In this document: positions 38,533 through 47,397 of the stretch, piece after piece
Layout: each line of letters starts with the position of its first letter
Numbering within the stretch: position 1 is the stretch's first letter
Source of the DNA: DATFVJ01 sp963820395
Lineage (GTDB): Bacteria; Actinomycetota; Actinomycetes; Streptosporangiales; Streptosporangiaceae
Direction: 5' to 3'
Length of the DNA: 64,000 nt
Assembly (NCBI GenBank): GCA_963820395.1
Contig: CAWGAE010000006.1
Coordinates: forward strand, 134,951 to 198,950
Made by a program: the position numbers and the translations under genes
The notes under the pieces: model-generated
Databases searched by the model: none
What the model saw: only the letters and a program-made list of their open reading frames with translations
What the model was told of the DNA's origin: nothing

Positions 38533-39681
38533 ATGGGCGAGAACATCCGGCTCGGCAGGATCGCCGGTATCCCGGTCGGCATCAACTGGAGCATCCTGGT
38601 TATCTTCTGCCTCCTGACCTGGGAGTTGGCCGATCTGGTCTTGCCCGGTTATCACCGCCACGAGGCCGCGGCGATCTACTGGATCGCCGGGATCATCACC
38701 ACGATCCTGTTCTTCGCCTCCCTGCTCGCCCATGAGGTATCGCACGCCGTCGTGGCCAAGCGGAACGGGATCGGGGTTCGGCGCATCACTCTCTGGTTGT
38801 TCGGCGGGGTGTCCGAGCTCGAGAGCGAGGCCCTCACGCCCGGGGCCGACTTCCGCATCGCCGTGGTCGGCCCCCTCACCAGCTTCGTGCTCGCCGCCGT
38901 CTACGGCGCCCTCGCGCTCCTGCTCCCCAAGGCCGGGGGCGGCGAGGAGGTGCTCATCAGTGCCCTGGGGTGGCTGGCGTGGATCAACCTCCTCCTCGCC
39001 GGTTTCAACCTGATCCCGGCCGCACCGCTGGACGGTGGCCGGGTGCTGCGCGCAGCCCTGTGGCAGCGCAGCGGCGACCGGGTTCGCGCCGCCACTACGG
39101 CGGCGCGCACCGGGCAGGTATTCGGCTACGTCTTGGCGGTCCTGGGGATCCTGGAGTTCATCACGGTCGGGCCCGTGGGCCTGTGGTTCGTTTTCTTGGG
39201 CTGGTTCCTCCTGTCGGCGGCCCGCAGTGAGGAGAAAGCCGCTGTCATGCGGGCCTCGCTCGCCGACGTCCACGTCCGCGACATCATGACGCCGGACCCG
39301 ACCACGTTTGCCTCGAGGACGACGGTTGCCGAGCTGCTCGACAACCAGCTTCACCGGCACCGGTTCAGCTCTTACCCGCTGGCCGGGCCGGCCGGGCAAC
39401 TCGAGGGCCTCACCACCCTGAGCAGGATCCGCCACGTCCCCGCGAATCTCCGCGAGACGACCCGGTTGATCGACACCGGTATCCCGTTATCCGAGGTGCC
39501 CGCCGGAGCACCCGGTGAGCCGATCCCCAACCTCCTGCAGCGCATGCAGGCGTCACCGGACGGCAGGGCATTTGTGCTCGACGACACCGGCCGTCTGGTG
39601 GGCATCGTGTCACCCAGCGACATCGCCCGGTTCGTGCAGCTCTCCATGCTGCGGTCCCAGGGGCGTACCCAGCGGAACTGA
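38533..39681 (+). CDS. Site-2 protease family zinc metalloprotease with CBS domains (Rip3-like)
   Basis: 382 residues from ATG 38533 behind AGAGGGA. Membrane-embedded M50 protease: HEVSH (67-71) in the second helix gives two zinc ligands and the catalytic Glu; NLIPAAPLDGG (159-169) gives the third ligand, Asp167. About six hydrophobic segments are seen. A cytosolic CBS pair begins VRDIMTPDPTTFA (about 248) and ends LVGIVSPSDIARF, where a nucleotide could control activity. Length and layout match mycobacterial Rip3, a DosR-regulon protein. The frame is complete, the only intact protease gene in the window. Confidence 0.9.
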   Translation: MGENIRLGRIAGIPVGINWSILVIFCLLTWELADLVLPGYHRHEAAAIYWIAGIITTILFFASLLAHEVSHAVVAKRNGIGVRRITLWLFGGVSELESEALTPGADFRIAVVGPLTSFVLAAVYGALALLLPKAGGGEEVLISALGWLAWINLLLAGFNLIPAAPLDGGRVLRAALWQRSGDRVRAATTAARTGQVFGYVLAVLGILEFITVGPVGLWFVFLGWFLLSAARSEEKAAVMRASLADVHVRDIMTPDPTTFASRTTVAELLDNQLHRHRFSSYPLAGPAGQLEGLTTLSRIRHVPANLRETTRLIDTGIPLSEVPAGAPGEPIPNLLQRMQASPDGRAFVLDDTGRLVGIVSPSDIARFVQLSMLRSQGRTQRN

Positions 39682-39768
39682 CCCCACCGGGAGCGTGAGA
39701 GCATGCGGCCCTAGCTTGCCCTCTTCCCGAGTAGTGTCGACACCCGCGGCCAAGCGAACGGTCCGTAG

Positions 39769-41195
39769 TCGGCTGCCGCCGGGGATGTCCTGCCCGCGCT
39801 GGTCGCCCGCGCCTACCGGCGGGTCGCGCGGCGGATGCGGCGGGTGCCGGTGGCGCCGTCCGGACACGGCAAGGAAATTGCCTTGCATGACGTGCGCAAG
39901 GCAGCCAAGCGGGCCCGGTACACGGCGGAGGCGGTCAGCCCCGCGCCCGGAGGCACGGCGCGGCGGTTCGCCCGGCGGATGAAAGAACTGCAGTCGATGC
40001 TCGGCGATCACCAGGATGCTGTCGTCGTGCGCGGGCTGGACAGGGACCTCGGCGTGAGCTCTTATCTGGCCGGCGAGAACGCCTTCACCTATGGCCTGCT
40101 GCACGAGCGCGACGCCCAGGCGGCGCTGTTACTGCAAGATCAGGCGCGGCGGGTATGGCAGCGCCGGCTGACGTATGTGCGGGGGGACTTCGCCGATCCG
40201 GCTACCTACCAGCGGCTTAAAGGACGGTCACATCCGGTGTTCTACCTGGAGATCCCGCCTGCGCTTTTCGCGCCGGTGGTGACCGCCCTGGGCAGGGCGG
40301 GGCTGACCAAGGGCGCCCGCGTGGTGGTCGAGAAGCCGTTCGGCCACGACCTCGCGTCGGCCCGGCAGCTCAACCGGGATCTGCGGGCCGTGCTCGCCGA
40401 GGACCAGATCCTGCGCATCGATCACTTTCTCGGTAAGCAGCCGGTACTGGACATCCACTTCCTGCGGTTCGCCGACTCCCTGCTCGAAACGGTCTGGGGC
40501 CGCGGCCACATCGCCGCGGTCCAGCTGACGATGGCCGAGGATTTCGGCGTGGAAGGCCGCGGCTCCTTCTACGACGGGGTCGGGGCGCTGCGCGACGTCG
40601 TGCAAAACCACCTTCTCCAGGTGCTGTCCCTGATCGCCATGGACCCCCCGGCCGGTGCCAGCGCCGACGCGCTGCATGACAAGCAGGCCGAGATCTTCCG
40701 CGCGATGCCGGACGCCGATCCGGCCCGCTACGTGCGCGGCCAGTACCGCGGATACCACGACGTGCCGGGCGTGGGGCCGTCGTCGGGCACCGAGACCTAC
40801 GCCGCGCTGCGCCTGGAGATCGACAACTGGCGCTGGGCCGGGCTGCCGTTCTTCATCCGGGCCGGCAAGGCGCTGGCCGGCCGCGCCACCGAGGTCCGGG
40901 TGATCCTCAAACGGCCGCCGCGCCTGGCGTTCCTGCACGAACCGCACCACCCGGATCCGACCCAGGTGGTGCTGCGGATCGACCCGGATCCGGGCATGCG
41001 GGTGGTGCTGCTGTCCAAGGGATCGGACGGCAGGTCCGCGCAAAGTGTCCACCTGGAGCTGTCCTTCGCGGACGAGCTCGGCAGGCCAGCCGAACCGTAC
41101 GAGCGGCTGCTGCACGACGCGCTGACCGGCGATCGCTCGCTATTCACCCGGGAAGACGGCGTCGAGGAGACCTGGCGGATACTGCAGCCGCTGCG
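39769..41195 (+). pseudogene. In-frame chimera: CHAD-domain C-terminus fused to N-truncated glucose-6-phosphate dehydrogenase
   Basis: Translation from ATG 39835 gives about 105 residues of a CHAD domain (LHDVRKAAKRARYTAEAV, MKELQSMLGDHQDAVVV; CHAD binds polyphosphate). After LQDQARRVW, G6PDH begins directly: TYVRGDFADPATYQRL, VVVEKPFGHDLASARQLNRD, RIDHFLGKQPVLDI (active site, residues 194-207), FYDGVGALRDVVQNHLLQVL. It lacks the N-terminal NADP-binding fold (GASGDLAxRK) and about 30 C-terminal residues, so catalysis is impossible as built. The CHAD N-terminus is also missing: a stop at 39766 closes the frame upstream. The frame stays open to 41628, but homology ends near 41190. Confidence 0.85.
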
Positions 41196-41402
41196 GCGAC
41201 CCCCGCCGCAGCCTCCCCCCAGCCGCCTGACCCCACCTGCCGTTCCTCACGGCGCGAGCGGGCCGCCTGCCCACGGACTGCCCATGCGGCAAGACCTTCC
41301 GCGGCAAGCGGCTCCCCGCGCCACCACCGCCTCGCCGTACTGCGGCGGCAACCATTCCCTGGTGCCGCTGGCCGCCGCACCGACACCACAAGGAGCATCT
41401 CC

Positions 41403-41618
41403 ATGTCTACGCCGCGACCGTCCGATCCTTCTTTTTCCCGCCGGGGCGCCGCGGGACGGCTGGCTTGCAACCCGGAGCTGCTCGCCGCCCTGGCGGGCCG
41501 GCTCACCGCCCGGGACCGGTGGCTGCTGCGGATGCTGCACGAGCACCGGGTCCTCACCACCGCCCAGATCACCCAGCTGGCGTTCGGCACAACCCGCGCC
41601 GCCACCGCCCGGCTTGCC
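41403..41618 (+). pseudogene. Replication-relaxation family protein, N-terminal stub
   Basis: MSTPRPSDPSFSRRGAAGRL, then LTARDRWLLRMLHEHRVLTT and AQITQLAFGTTRAATARLA is the winged-helix N-terminus of plasmid/element replication-relaxation proteins. It is cut at about 41618, exactly where a prim-pol gene on the other strand is also cut. Confidence 0.7.
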
Positions 41619-41619
41619 G

Positions 41620-42059
41620 CCGACCTGAGACGGCGGGGCGATCACGTACCCGCCCCGGGCCCGGAAGTCCAGGTGATGACGGGGCAGCCGCCCGTTGCCT
41701 TGTCCGGAGCGGGTGAAGTAGGCGTGCAGGCCGCCGCTGGGGGTGCGGACGTAGGCGCTGGCTCCGTCCAGCAGGCCCGCGCGCCTGAGCCGGTTGAACG
41801 CCACGAATCCGTTGCCCTGTTTATGGACGTCCACGTCGAGCACGTCCGGGCCCGGCTGCCCGGTGGCGATCGCCACGTTCCGGTCCGGGTGGCGTGACCA
41901 GCACCAGGTGATCTTGTCCGGGTCGGTTGTCGCATCGAGGAAGCCGTGCGCCGTGACCGGCACCTTCTCCCCCGGGATGCACGGGAACACCGGCCAGTTC
42001 GCGCGCGCATAACTAAGCGCCGCGTTCAGCCGTGGATTCGCATGCTCCTGGCCCGTCAT
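41620..42059 (-). pseudogene. Prim-pol (bifunctional DNA primase/polymerase) N-terminal domain, truncated
   Basis: ATG 42059 overlaps the stop of the upstream gene (ATGA). MTGQEHANPRLNAALSYARA, then NWPVFPCIPGEKVPVTAHGF, VAIATGQPGPDVLDVDVHKQ (metal-binding DxD), RTPSGGLHAYF and GGYVIAPPSQVGG are the ordered blocks of the prim-pol domain used by integrated plasmids. Homology ends at about 41620, where the reverse of the replication-relaxation stub begins. Confidence 0.8.
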
Positions 42060-42208
42060 GACGCGGCCTGCCTGTCCTGGCCGGGGTGCGGCCGGAGGCG
42101 CAGGGCCGGCCCTTGGCAGGCGGCGAGCGGCGCCCGAGCCGGGAGGCTGCTCAGCAGCAGCGCGACGATGCGGCCCGCTGCGGGGCCCGTGACTTGGTGG
42201 GTGATCAT
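42056..42208 (-). CDS. Small element gene (50 residues) between two overlapping neighbours
   Basis: MITHQVTGPAAGRIVALLLS, then SLPARAPLAACQGPALRLRP. The start overlaps the upstream stop (ATGA at 42205-42208) and its own stop overlaps the prim-pol start (ATGA at 42056-42059), so all three are translationally coupled. Function unknown. Confidence 0.55.
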   Translation of the reverse strand: MITHQVTGPAAGRIVALLLSSLPARAPLAACQGPALRLRPHPGQDRQAAS

Positions 42209-42770
42209 GCCGACCGCCCCCGGTTGAGCGGCACGGTGTGCTGGCATCTGGCGCACTCGGCCGCGAGCAGTTCGGCCAGGCCCGGCAGGATGCGCACGGT
42301 GAACTCGCCCTGGGAGACCAGCACGCCCGGCGTGCGCTTGTTGAGCGTGTAGTAAAGCTGGAGTTCGCTCAGCACGTCGAGGATCACGATGGCCAGGTCG
42401 TGCTGTGGCCAGCACGCGGGCAGCCTGGCCGCCAGGTGGCCGTACAGCGGCCGGTACACGTCCTTCCTGGACCCAGGCCGACAGCTTGCGGGCCAGGCCC
42501 TCCCTGGCCTCGGCGTCCAGCCGCCAGACCTACGGTGTGGGCGACAGCTTGTAGACCCTGGCCGGGCCGTCCTGCGGCACGACCTCGGCGAGCTTTGCGG
42601 CCAGCGTCGCGACCGCTTCCTCCAGGCACTTGACCGTGGCCAGGATCGGCGCCTCGTCCCTCACCGCAACCTGTACCAGCCGGCTCAGCTCGTTCAGCCG
42701 GCCGGTGAGAGCCTCGTGGTGCGCCTGCTCGCGGGCATCAGCCGCGGCGAGCCGCTCCCGCTGCTCGGCG
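42205..42770 (-). pseudogene. Element-associated hypothetical gene with premature stop and frameshift
   Basis: From about 42770: REQAHHEALTGRLNELSRLV, ILATVKCLEEAVATLAAKLA, VYKLSPTP, a TAG at 42530-42532, then VWRLDAEAREGLARKLSAWV and, after a frame change near 42465, YRPLYGHLAARLPACWPQHD. It ends CARCQHTVPLNRGRSA. Removing the stop and shift gives one continuous protein with a coiled-coil start and a CxxC near the end. It is the first gene of the coupled trio and its N-terminus is cut by a transfer-ATPase scrap. Confidence 0.5.
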
Positions 42771-42771
42771 T

Positions 42772-42906
42772 GCTGGAAGAACACCTGCTGCTGATGGCAC
42801 CGCCGCGGACCTACAAGACCGCGCTGCTCGCGCACATCATCCTGCACTACCCCGGCGCGGTCATCAGCACCTCGACCAAGCCGGACATCTTCGCGCTGCT
42901 TGCCAG
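42772..42906 (+). pseudogene. Conjugative coupling ATPase (TraD/VirD4-like), P-loop fragment
   Basis: EEHLLLMAPPRTYKTALLAH, then IILHYPGAVISTSTKPDIFA. This is the Walker A region of actinomycete type IV coupling proteins, normally PPRxGKTALL; here the Gly is Tyr. The protein N-terminus that should precede it lies downstream, at 43179. Confidence 0.65.
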
Positions 42907-42984
42907 CACGCCCCTTGCCGGCGCCGGAAAGCCCGCCGTGGCGTCGGCCGCGGGCAAAGCGATCATCGGCAGGCGCGGCCCGGC

Positions 42985-43172
42985 CGGCCGCCGCGCCGAG
43001 TCCAAGACGTCCCTTTTCCTGGCCCTGGTCGCCGAGCGCCACGAGCCGCTCGCGGACTTCCCGGTCGAGAACGTGAGCCGGACATGCACCGAACTGGCTC
43101 CCGAAGCCGGCCTGGACACCGGAGCTGCGCGCACGGCGGTGCTGGCGGCCCGGGACAGGAGGAGGACAGGAG
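42985..43172 (+). pseudogene. Element-associated protein fragment
   Basis: LFLALVAERHEPLADFPVEN, then VSRTCTELAPEAGLDTGAAR has strong coding texture and lies directly before the coupling-ATPase N-terminus, where a small transfer-operon gene would be expected. Family not recognised. Confidence 0.4.
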
Positions 43173-43178
43173 GCCGTC

Positions 43179-43480
43179 GTGAAGATCGTCATCGTCCTCG
43201 CAGTGATCCTCACCGTGGCCGCGTTCGCCAAGTGGGCGTTCATCCCCGGTCGGCGCCTGCCCCGGCACCGGGTCCGGCACACGCGGATCCGGCTGCACCT
43301 GCGGCTGCACCCCGGCCGGGGCATCGCGACCGTGTTCGAGCTGTGGCTGCGCTGGGGCCGGTATGCGGCCTGGCGCAAGTCCCCCCGCATCCGCCCTTCG
43401 CTGTCGGCCGGCCAGAGGATGCGCCACCCCCGCGAGCACTCGATCACGCTCGGCCGGGCGCAGTACCGCAGTGCGTGGCC
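43179..43480 (+). pseudogene. Conjugative coupling ATPase (TraD/VirD4-like), N-terminal fragment
   Basis: GTG 43179 follows two GGAGG-type sites. MKIVIVLAVILTVAAFAKWA is a membrane anchor, then LRLHPGRGIATVFELWLRWG and MRHPREHSITLGRAQYR, the segment that in intact proteins leads into the P-loop piece now found 400 bases upstream. Foreign sequence follows from about 43480. Confidence 0.6.
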
Positions 43481-43597
43481 GCTGCCGCGGTCGAGGTCAT
43501 CAACCGCGGCTCCGGCGGCAAGAAGCTGCCGTCCTGGTGGAGAGCCCAGCCATGACCGCCCGCAAACGTGCCATGCATCCCCGGCGCGCCGGGACAA

Positions 43598-44080
43598 AGA
43601 CGCTCACGGGCGTCGAACCGCACGCTCGGCCACGGGTGCATGATCCGTGCCGGAGGCAGCCACCAGGTGACCAGATGGTTCATGCGCTCCCAGTTCAGGC
43701 GGGTGCGGTGGCTGCGGCGCCGTAGCGCCCGGTACCAGTGCCTTGCCGCCTGATCGCGGAACGCTCTCACCTGGCTGTTGCCGGGTACGGCATAGTAGGC
43801 GCAGTGCCCTCGCACCGCGCTTCCCAGCCATCTGCCCTGCTCGGGAATGGGCTGATGCCGGTGCCGCCAGAGTTCTATCCTGATCTCGTGCAGCTTGGCC
43901 CCGCATCCGCTTTGAGATGGTGAAGCGGCGCAGCCCGAACCGCCCTTTTCTGGTCTTCCCGCAGATATGCATAAAGCCCAGGAAGTCGAACGTCTCTGGC
44001 TTGCCCATCTGACGCGCCTTCCGCCGCTGGGGGCATACCGCCCGAACTCGATCAGCCGCGTCTTCTGGTCATGCAGCTCC
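43598..44080 (-). pseudogene. Group II intron reverse transcriptase/maturase, C-terminal part
   Basis: ELHDQKTRLIEFGRYAPSGG, then KPETFDFLGFMHICGKTRKG and RFGLRRFTISKRMR are the end of the RT thumb and domain X of intron-encoded proteins. After a frame change near 43870: GHCAYYAVPGNSQVRAFRDQ, LRRRSHRTRLNWERMNHLV and PPARIMHPWPSVRF. The upstream part is cut at 44080 by the IS at 44081. I could not identify the intron RNA. Confidence 0.8.
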
Positions 44081-45271
44081 TGTGGGGTGCCAAAAGTCGG
44101 CCATGCATGTGACCTGCGGACACACGGGAGCGGTGTGGCGGTCCGGCATGATGATCAGCCGTGTCGATGCGCCTGATGTACCTGATCTTCGTCCGGCTCT
44201 GCGGCTGGCTCGTCCTGCTCAGCCGCTCGCCGACCTCCAAGAACACCGAGCTGCTCGTGCTGCGGCACGAGGTCGCCGTGCTGCGCCGCACCAATCCCCG
44301 GCCACGGCTCGACTGGGCCGACCGCGCCGTCCTCGCCGCGCTGATCCGGCTCCTGCCGGCAAAGCTGCGGATGCACCGGCTGGTCACGCCCGGCACCGTA
44401 CTGCGGTGGCACCGCCGCCTGGTCACCCGGAAATGGACTTACCCGAACCAGACGGGACGGCCGCCGGTCAGCACCGAGATCACCGCGCTGATCGAGCGGC
44501 TCGCCACCGAGAACACCGGCTGGGGGTACCAGCGGATCCAAGGCGAGCTGCTCAAGCTCGGCCACCGGGTCGGCGCATCCACGATCCGCCGCGTCCTCAA
44601 GGCACTGCGGATCCCTCCCGCGCCGAAGCGACGCACCGATACCACCTGGCGGCAGTTCCTGCGCGCCCAAGCTGCGACGATGCTCGCCACCGACTTCTTT
44701 CACGTGGACTGCGCCGTGACGCTCCGCCGCCTGTACTGCCTGTTCGTGATGGAGGTCGGCAGCCGCTACGTGCACATCCTCGGGGTGACCGCCAACCCGG
44801 ACGGGCCGTGGACCACGCAGCAGATCCGCAATCTCCTGATGGACCTCGGCGACCGCGCCGCGGGCTTCCGGTTCCTGGTCCGCGACCGGGCCGGGCAGTT
44901 CACCGAATCGTTCGACGCGGTCCTGGCCAGCGCCGGTATCGAGGCCGTGAAGATCCCGCCCCGGAGCCCTCGCGCGAACGCCTATGCCGAAAGGTTCGTG
45001 CTCACCGCCCGGACCGAGGTCACCGACCGGATGCTGATCTTCGGCGAACGGCACCTGCGGACGGTCCTGACCGAGTATGCCCGGCACTACAACGGACGAC
45101 GGCCCCATCGCAGCCGCCAGCTCCGCCCGCCCCGGCCCGACCACCCCCCCGCTGACCTCTCCCAGCAGCGGATCAAGCGCCGGGCTGTCCTCGGCGGCCT
45201 CCTCAACGAATACGAGCGCGCCGCGTAGAAGCCCAGCTCAAGACCAGTGGCCGAGTTTCTGGAATTTCACA
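44081..45271 (+). mobile_element. Complete IS3-like insertion sequence with unrelated flanks
   Basis: The left end (TGTGGGGTGCCAAAAGTCGG from 44081) and right end (reverse complement TGTGAAATTCCAGAAACTCG, ending 45271) are imperfect inverted repeats. The ends are confirmed by the second copy at 63157, whose end is TGTGGGGTTCCAGAACTCGG. All three ends are preceded by CC. The left flank is the intron RT gene and the right flank a PAS-domain gene; no target duplication is seen. Confidence 0.75.
44161..45228 (+). CDS. IS3-like (rve integrase core) transposase
   Basis: 355 residues from GTG 44161, intact. The N-terminus has TELLVLRHEVAVLRRTNPRP and an HTH region. A linker GWGYQRIQGELLKLGHRVGA, typical of the IS3/IS481 superfamily, precedes the catalytic core. 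The DDE residues are visible: ATDFFHVDCAV (Asp), FRFLVRDRAGQFT (Asp) and PRANAYAERFVLTARTEVTD (Glu). The C-terminus ends HYNGRRPHRSRQLRPPRPD and LNEYERAA. All key residues are present, so it may still be active. Related fragments are at 34838-34958 and 63199-64000. Confidence 0.9.
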   Translation: MSMRLMYLIFVRLCGWLVLLSRSPTSKNTELLVLRHEVAVLRRTNPRPRLDWADRAVLAALIRLLPAKLRMHRLVTPGTVLRWHRRLVTRKWTYPNQTGRPPVSTEITALIERLATENTGWGYQRIQGELLKLGHRVGASTIRRVLKALRIPPAPKRRTDTTWRQFLRAQAATMLATDFFHVDCAVTLRRLYCLFVMEVGSRYVHILGVTANPDGPWTTQQIRNLLMDLGDRAAGFRFLVRDRAGQFTESFDAVLASAGIEAVKIPPRSPRANAYAERFVLTARTEVTDRMLIFGERHLRTVLTEYARHYNGRRPHRSRQLRPPRPDHPPADLSQQRIKRRAVLGGLLNEYERAA

Positions 45272-45273
45272 GG

Positions 45274-45426
45274 TCCTTGTGAACCTGAGCGCTCGGCGGC
45301 ACGCCGCCCGGCGGGGATCAGGACATCGATGTTACGGCCGATCATCTCGGCCTGGGAGTAGCCGTAGAGCCGCTCGGCTCCGGGGTTCCAGCTCGTGACC
45401 AGCCCATCGAGACCTTCGCTGATCAC
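45274..45426 (-). pseudogene. PAS-domain fragment of a signalling protein
   Basis: VISEGLDGLVTSWNPGAERL, then YGYSQAEMIGRNIDVLIPAG is a textbook PAS start (ITxxxGxIxxWNxxAExxxGY). It runs into the right end of the IS at 45271. The rest, probably a kinase or cyclase, is missing. Confidence 0.75.
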
Positions 45427-45436
45427 CGCGGACCCG

Positions 45437-45763
45437 TCACTTAGCGCACTTGGCGCAGACGTGCTTACCCGTGGCCGGGATGTGATGCGTCACCAAAGAC
45501 GTGCGGCAGGCGTAACAGCGTCGGCCACCGTAACCGATGAGCCGCCACAAGCTGGCAAAAAGTCGGCTCGAGCGGTCAGCCGGCAGCGTGCCGGTGACGA
45601 TGTCCGGGGATGCGGCACTCACGCGATCCCTCCCAGGCAGTAGTTCTGTTGCTGCCTGGTGCTGCAGGGCCAGATAGCCCTGGCCGTGGCCAAAGCGCTT
45701 AGTCACCGAGGTGACCTTGTTTCGGCCAAACGCCATCACCGCAGGTGGGAGGGGCGTGGTCAT
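45437..45763 (-). CDS. Small zinc-ribbon hypothetical protein
   Basis: 109 residues from ATG 45763 with AGGGA upstream. The C-terminus has two Cys pairs, RRCYACRTSLVTHHI and HVCAKCAK, a likely zinc ribbon. The middle is basic and polar (MAFGRNKVTSVTKRFGHGQG). No membrane part. Family not recognised. It lies 11 bases from the PAS scrap on the same strand, probably by accident of rearrangement. Confidence 0.5.
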   Translation of the reverse strand: MTTPLPPAVMAFGRNKVTSVTKRFGHGQGYLALQHQAATELLPGRDRVSAASPDIVTGTLPADRSSRLFASLWRLIGYGGRRCYACRTSLVTHHIPATGKHVCAKCAK

Positions 45764-46139
45764 CGATGTGTCCCTAGTGGTCCTAGCGACCAAGGATAAG
45801 GATCGCTAGGCTTGGAGCCGAGTCGCCGCCGAGTACTTGCAACTATTGCAAAACGGTCACTGCCTGGCAATGCTCACCTAGCTAGGATCCGCCGGATGCG
45901 GACCTCACGACCGCGTACACGCGGGAGAGCCTGGGGGCAGGGCGGGAGTCGAGCGATGAGCTGATCGAGCGCCCTATCACCATGCTGGGCACGGGCAGCT
46001 ACGCGCTGGTGCGGACATGGCCGAACCCCACGGGCAGGCTGACCGGCGGGAACCACAGACCGCACGCCCGCGCCCGTCCGGCGTCTCCTGCGCAAGATCT
46101 ACGCAACCCAAGCCAGGCCCAGTGTGCAGGGCCAAAGGG
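45764..46139 (+). other. Gap without a supportable gene
   Basis: About 375 bases. Short frames only, no family signal. Confidence 0.35.
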
Positions 46140-46350
46140 GGGCATCGCCAGGCAACCTGGCTGCGGCGCTACCGCCTGGTGCGCCTCGCCCGCCGCCTCC
46201 GGGACTTCGACGACATGACCTTGGGGCTTCGTGATCGACCTGGCCACCACCGAGTTCACCAACAACGAAGCCGCGAACAATCAGACCGCCAAGGTCCGGA
46301 TGCGCAGCTCAGAAGTTGCTACCGAACCCTCCACAGCCTCGAACCAACGT
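46140..46350 (+). pseudogene. IS66-family transposase C-terminal scrap
   Basis: LARRLRDFDDMT, then in another frame FVIDLATTEFTNNEAANNQT and AKVRMRSS, then CYRTLHSLE. This is the FxxxxxVPFxNNxAExxxRxxKVxxxxSGxxRTLxG block of IS66 transposases with two frame changes and lost key residues. Confidence 0.6.
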
Positions 46351-46714
46351 AAACTCTACGTAACCCCCTACCGGCAATAAAATCACACCGCGCGGCGTTA
46401 ACGTTTGATGAACAGCTACCCTGCGGGGCTTTTCCAAAATCCTCACCTTACTAAGATAAACAATCAAGGTACCACCATGTCAGGGCCATGGTACGAGGTC
46501 GGCGTCAGGACTTTTGAATAATCTTCTGGATGCTCGATTTGAGGGTCCTACGAAGACATGGTGGTTGATCATGACTACCGCTGCCCAACGAGGGTACTCT
46601 CGTGGTGAGCGCCCACGAGGATCACCGTGCCGTGCGTGCAACCGTGGGCTCGATTACTTCTACGATTACCCGAGTCACTTCATAACGCGGCTCAGTACAT
46701 AGAGAGAGATTCGT
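46351..46714 (+). other. AT-richer noncoding stretch
   Basis: Clearly richer in A/T than the surroundings, for example the run around 46430-46530. It leads into the gene at 46715, so it may hold that gene's promoter. No motif could be fixed. Confidence 0.4.
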
Positions 46715-47194
46715 ATGAGCGCACAAGACAACCTTAGCAGGGCCCAGTTCAAGGTGTACGCTGCCACGGACACCGAGCGCGGCGGCTTAGAGTTTGTTGA
46801 GGCCACCAGTAACAGGACGATAACGCCGGATCAGGCCAAGGCTATCGCGGCGCAGTTCCCGAAGCGCCTCGGCGTTCGCGCACACAGGTTCATTGGGCGC
46901 CGCGGCGCGACGGAGACTGGCGAGGTCGTGTTCCGTGTCGGCCTGTTGCCGAACAAGTCGGACCAGGGCGTGAATGAGGGCGGGGTCAAGCGTTACCGGT
47001 CGTTCCGTAAGCACGCCGAGCGCGTTGGCCATGGGTTCCGGTACGATCCCGGCCACTTTCAAGGCTCTCCCGATGTTATTTCTTCTGAACAGGATTTTGA
47101 GGGTCGGCTTTTGGCTCTATCGCTGTTCCCGCGGGGGCCCATGACGAGTGAGCGGAAGGACTCGCGCTGGCCTGTGGGTGTGCATTGGCCGTAG
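46715..47194 (+). CDS. Hypothetical protein in an AT-richer island
   Basis: 159 residues from ATG 46715 with GAGAGAG upstream. The N-terminal two thirds has good protein texture: FKVYAATDTERGGLEFVEAT, then PKRLGVRAHRFIGRRGATET and RYRSFRKHAERVGHGFRYDP. The last 45 residues look less regular and may be read-through into foreign DNA. No known domain. Codon choice is less GC-biased than in its neighbours, suggesting arrival by transfer. Confidence 0.45.
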   Translation: MSAQDNLSRAQFKVYAATDTERGGLEFVEATSNRTITPDQAKAIAAQFPKRLGVRAHRFIGRRGATETGEVVFRVGLLPNKSDQGVNEGGVKRYRSFRKHAERVGHGFRYDPGHFQGSPDVISSEQDFEGRLLALSLFPRGPMTSERKDSRWPVGVHWP

Positions 47195-47286
47195 CTGACG
47201 GCCTGTTCGGGGTCGCACTCGTGAGCGGCGCCGACTCTCCCAGCGTGATCCGGTGCTTCTGCAATCCGGATGGGGTTGACGTCAGG

Positions 47287-47397
47287 TGCGGTCCAGGTCA
47301 TCCCGGGCGCTTCCGGTGTGGGCGCGATCGGCCCGGCGACCTGCCAGAACAGGGCCTCGAACAGCTCGGCGGGGATCTTTTGCCGGCGACGGGTTAG
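47287..47397 (-). pseudogene. IS4-like transposase N-terminal scrap
   Basis: LTRRRQKIPAELFEALFWQV, then AGPIAPTPEAPGMTW resembles the RRRKxxxELFEALFRxVAGP stretch near the start of some IS4-type transposases. It is joined in frame to a universal stress protein fragment. Confidence 0.5.

Noticed and set aside
38098..39435. 445-codon minus-strand frame
   Set aside because: Antisense of the site-2 protease; its Gly/Asp/Glu-rich content is typical of mirror frames.
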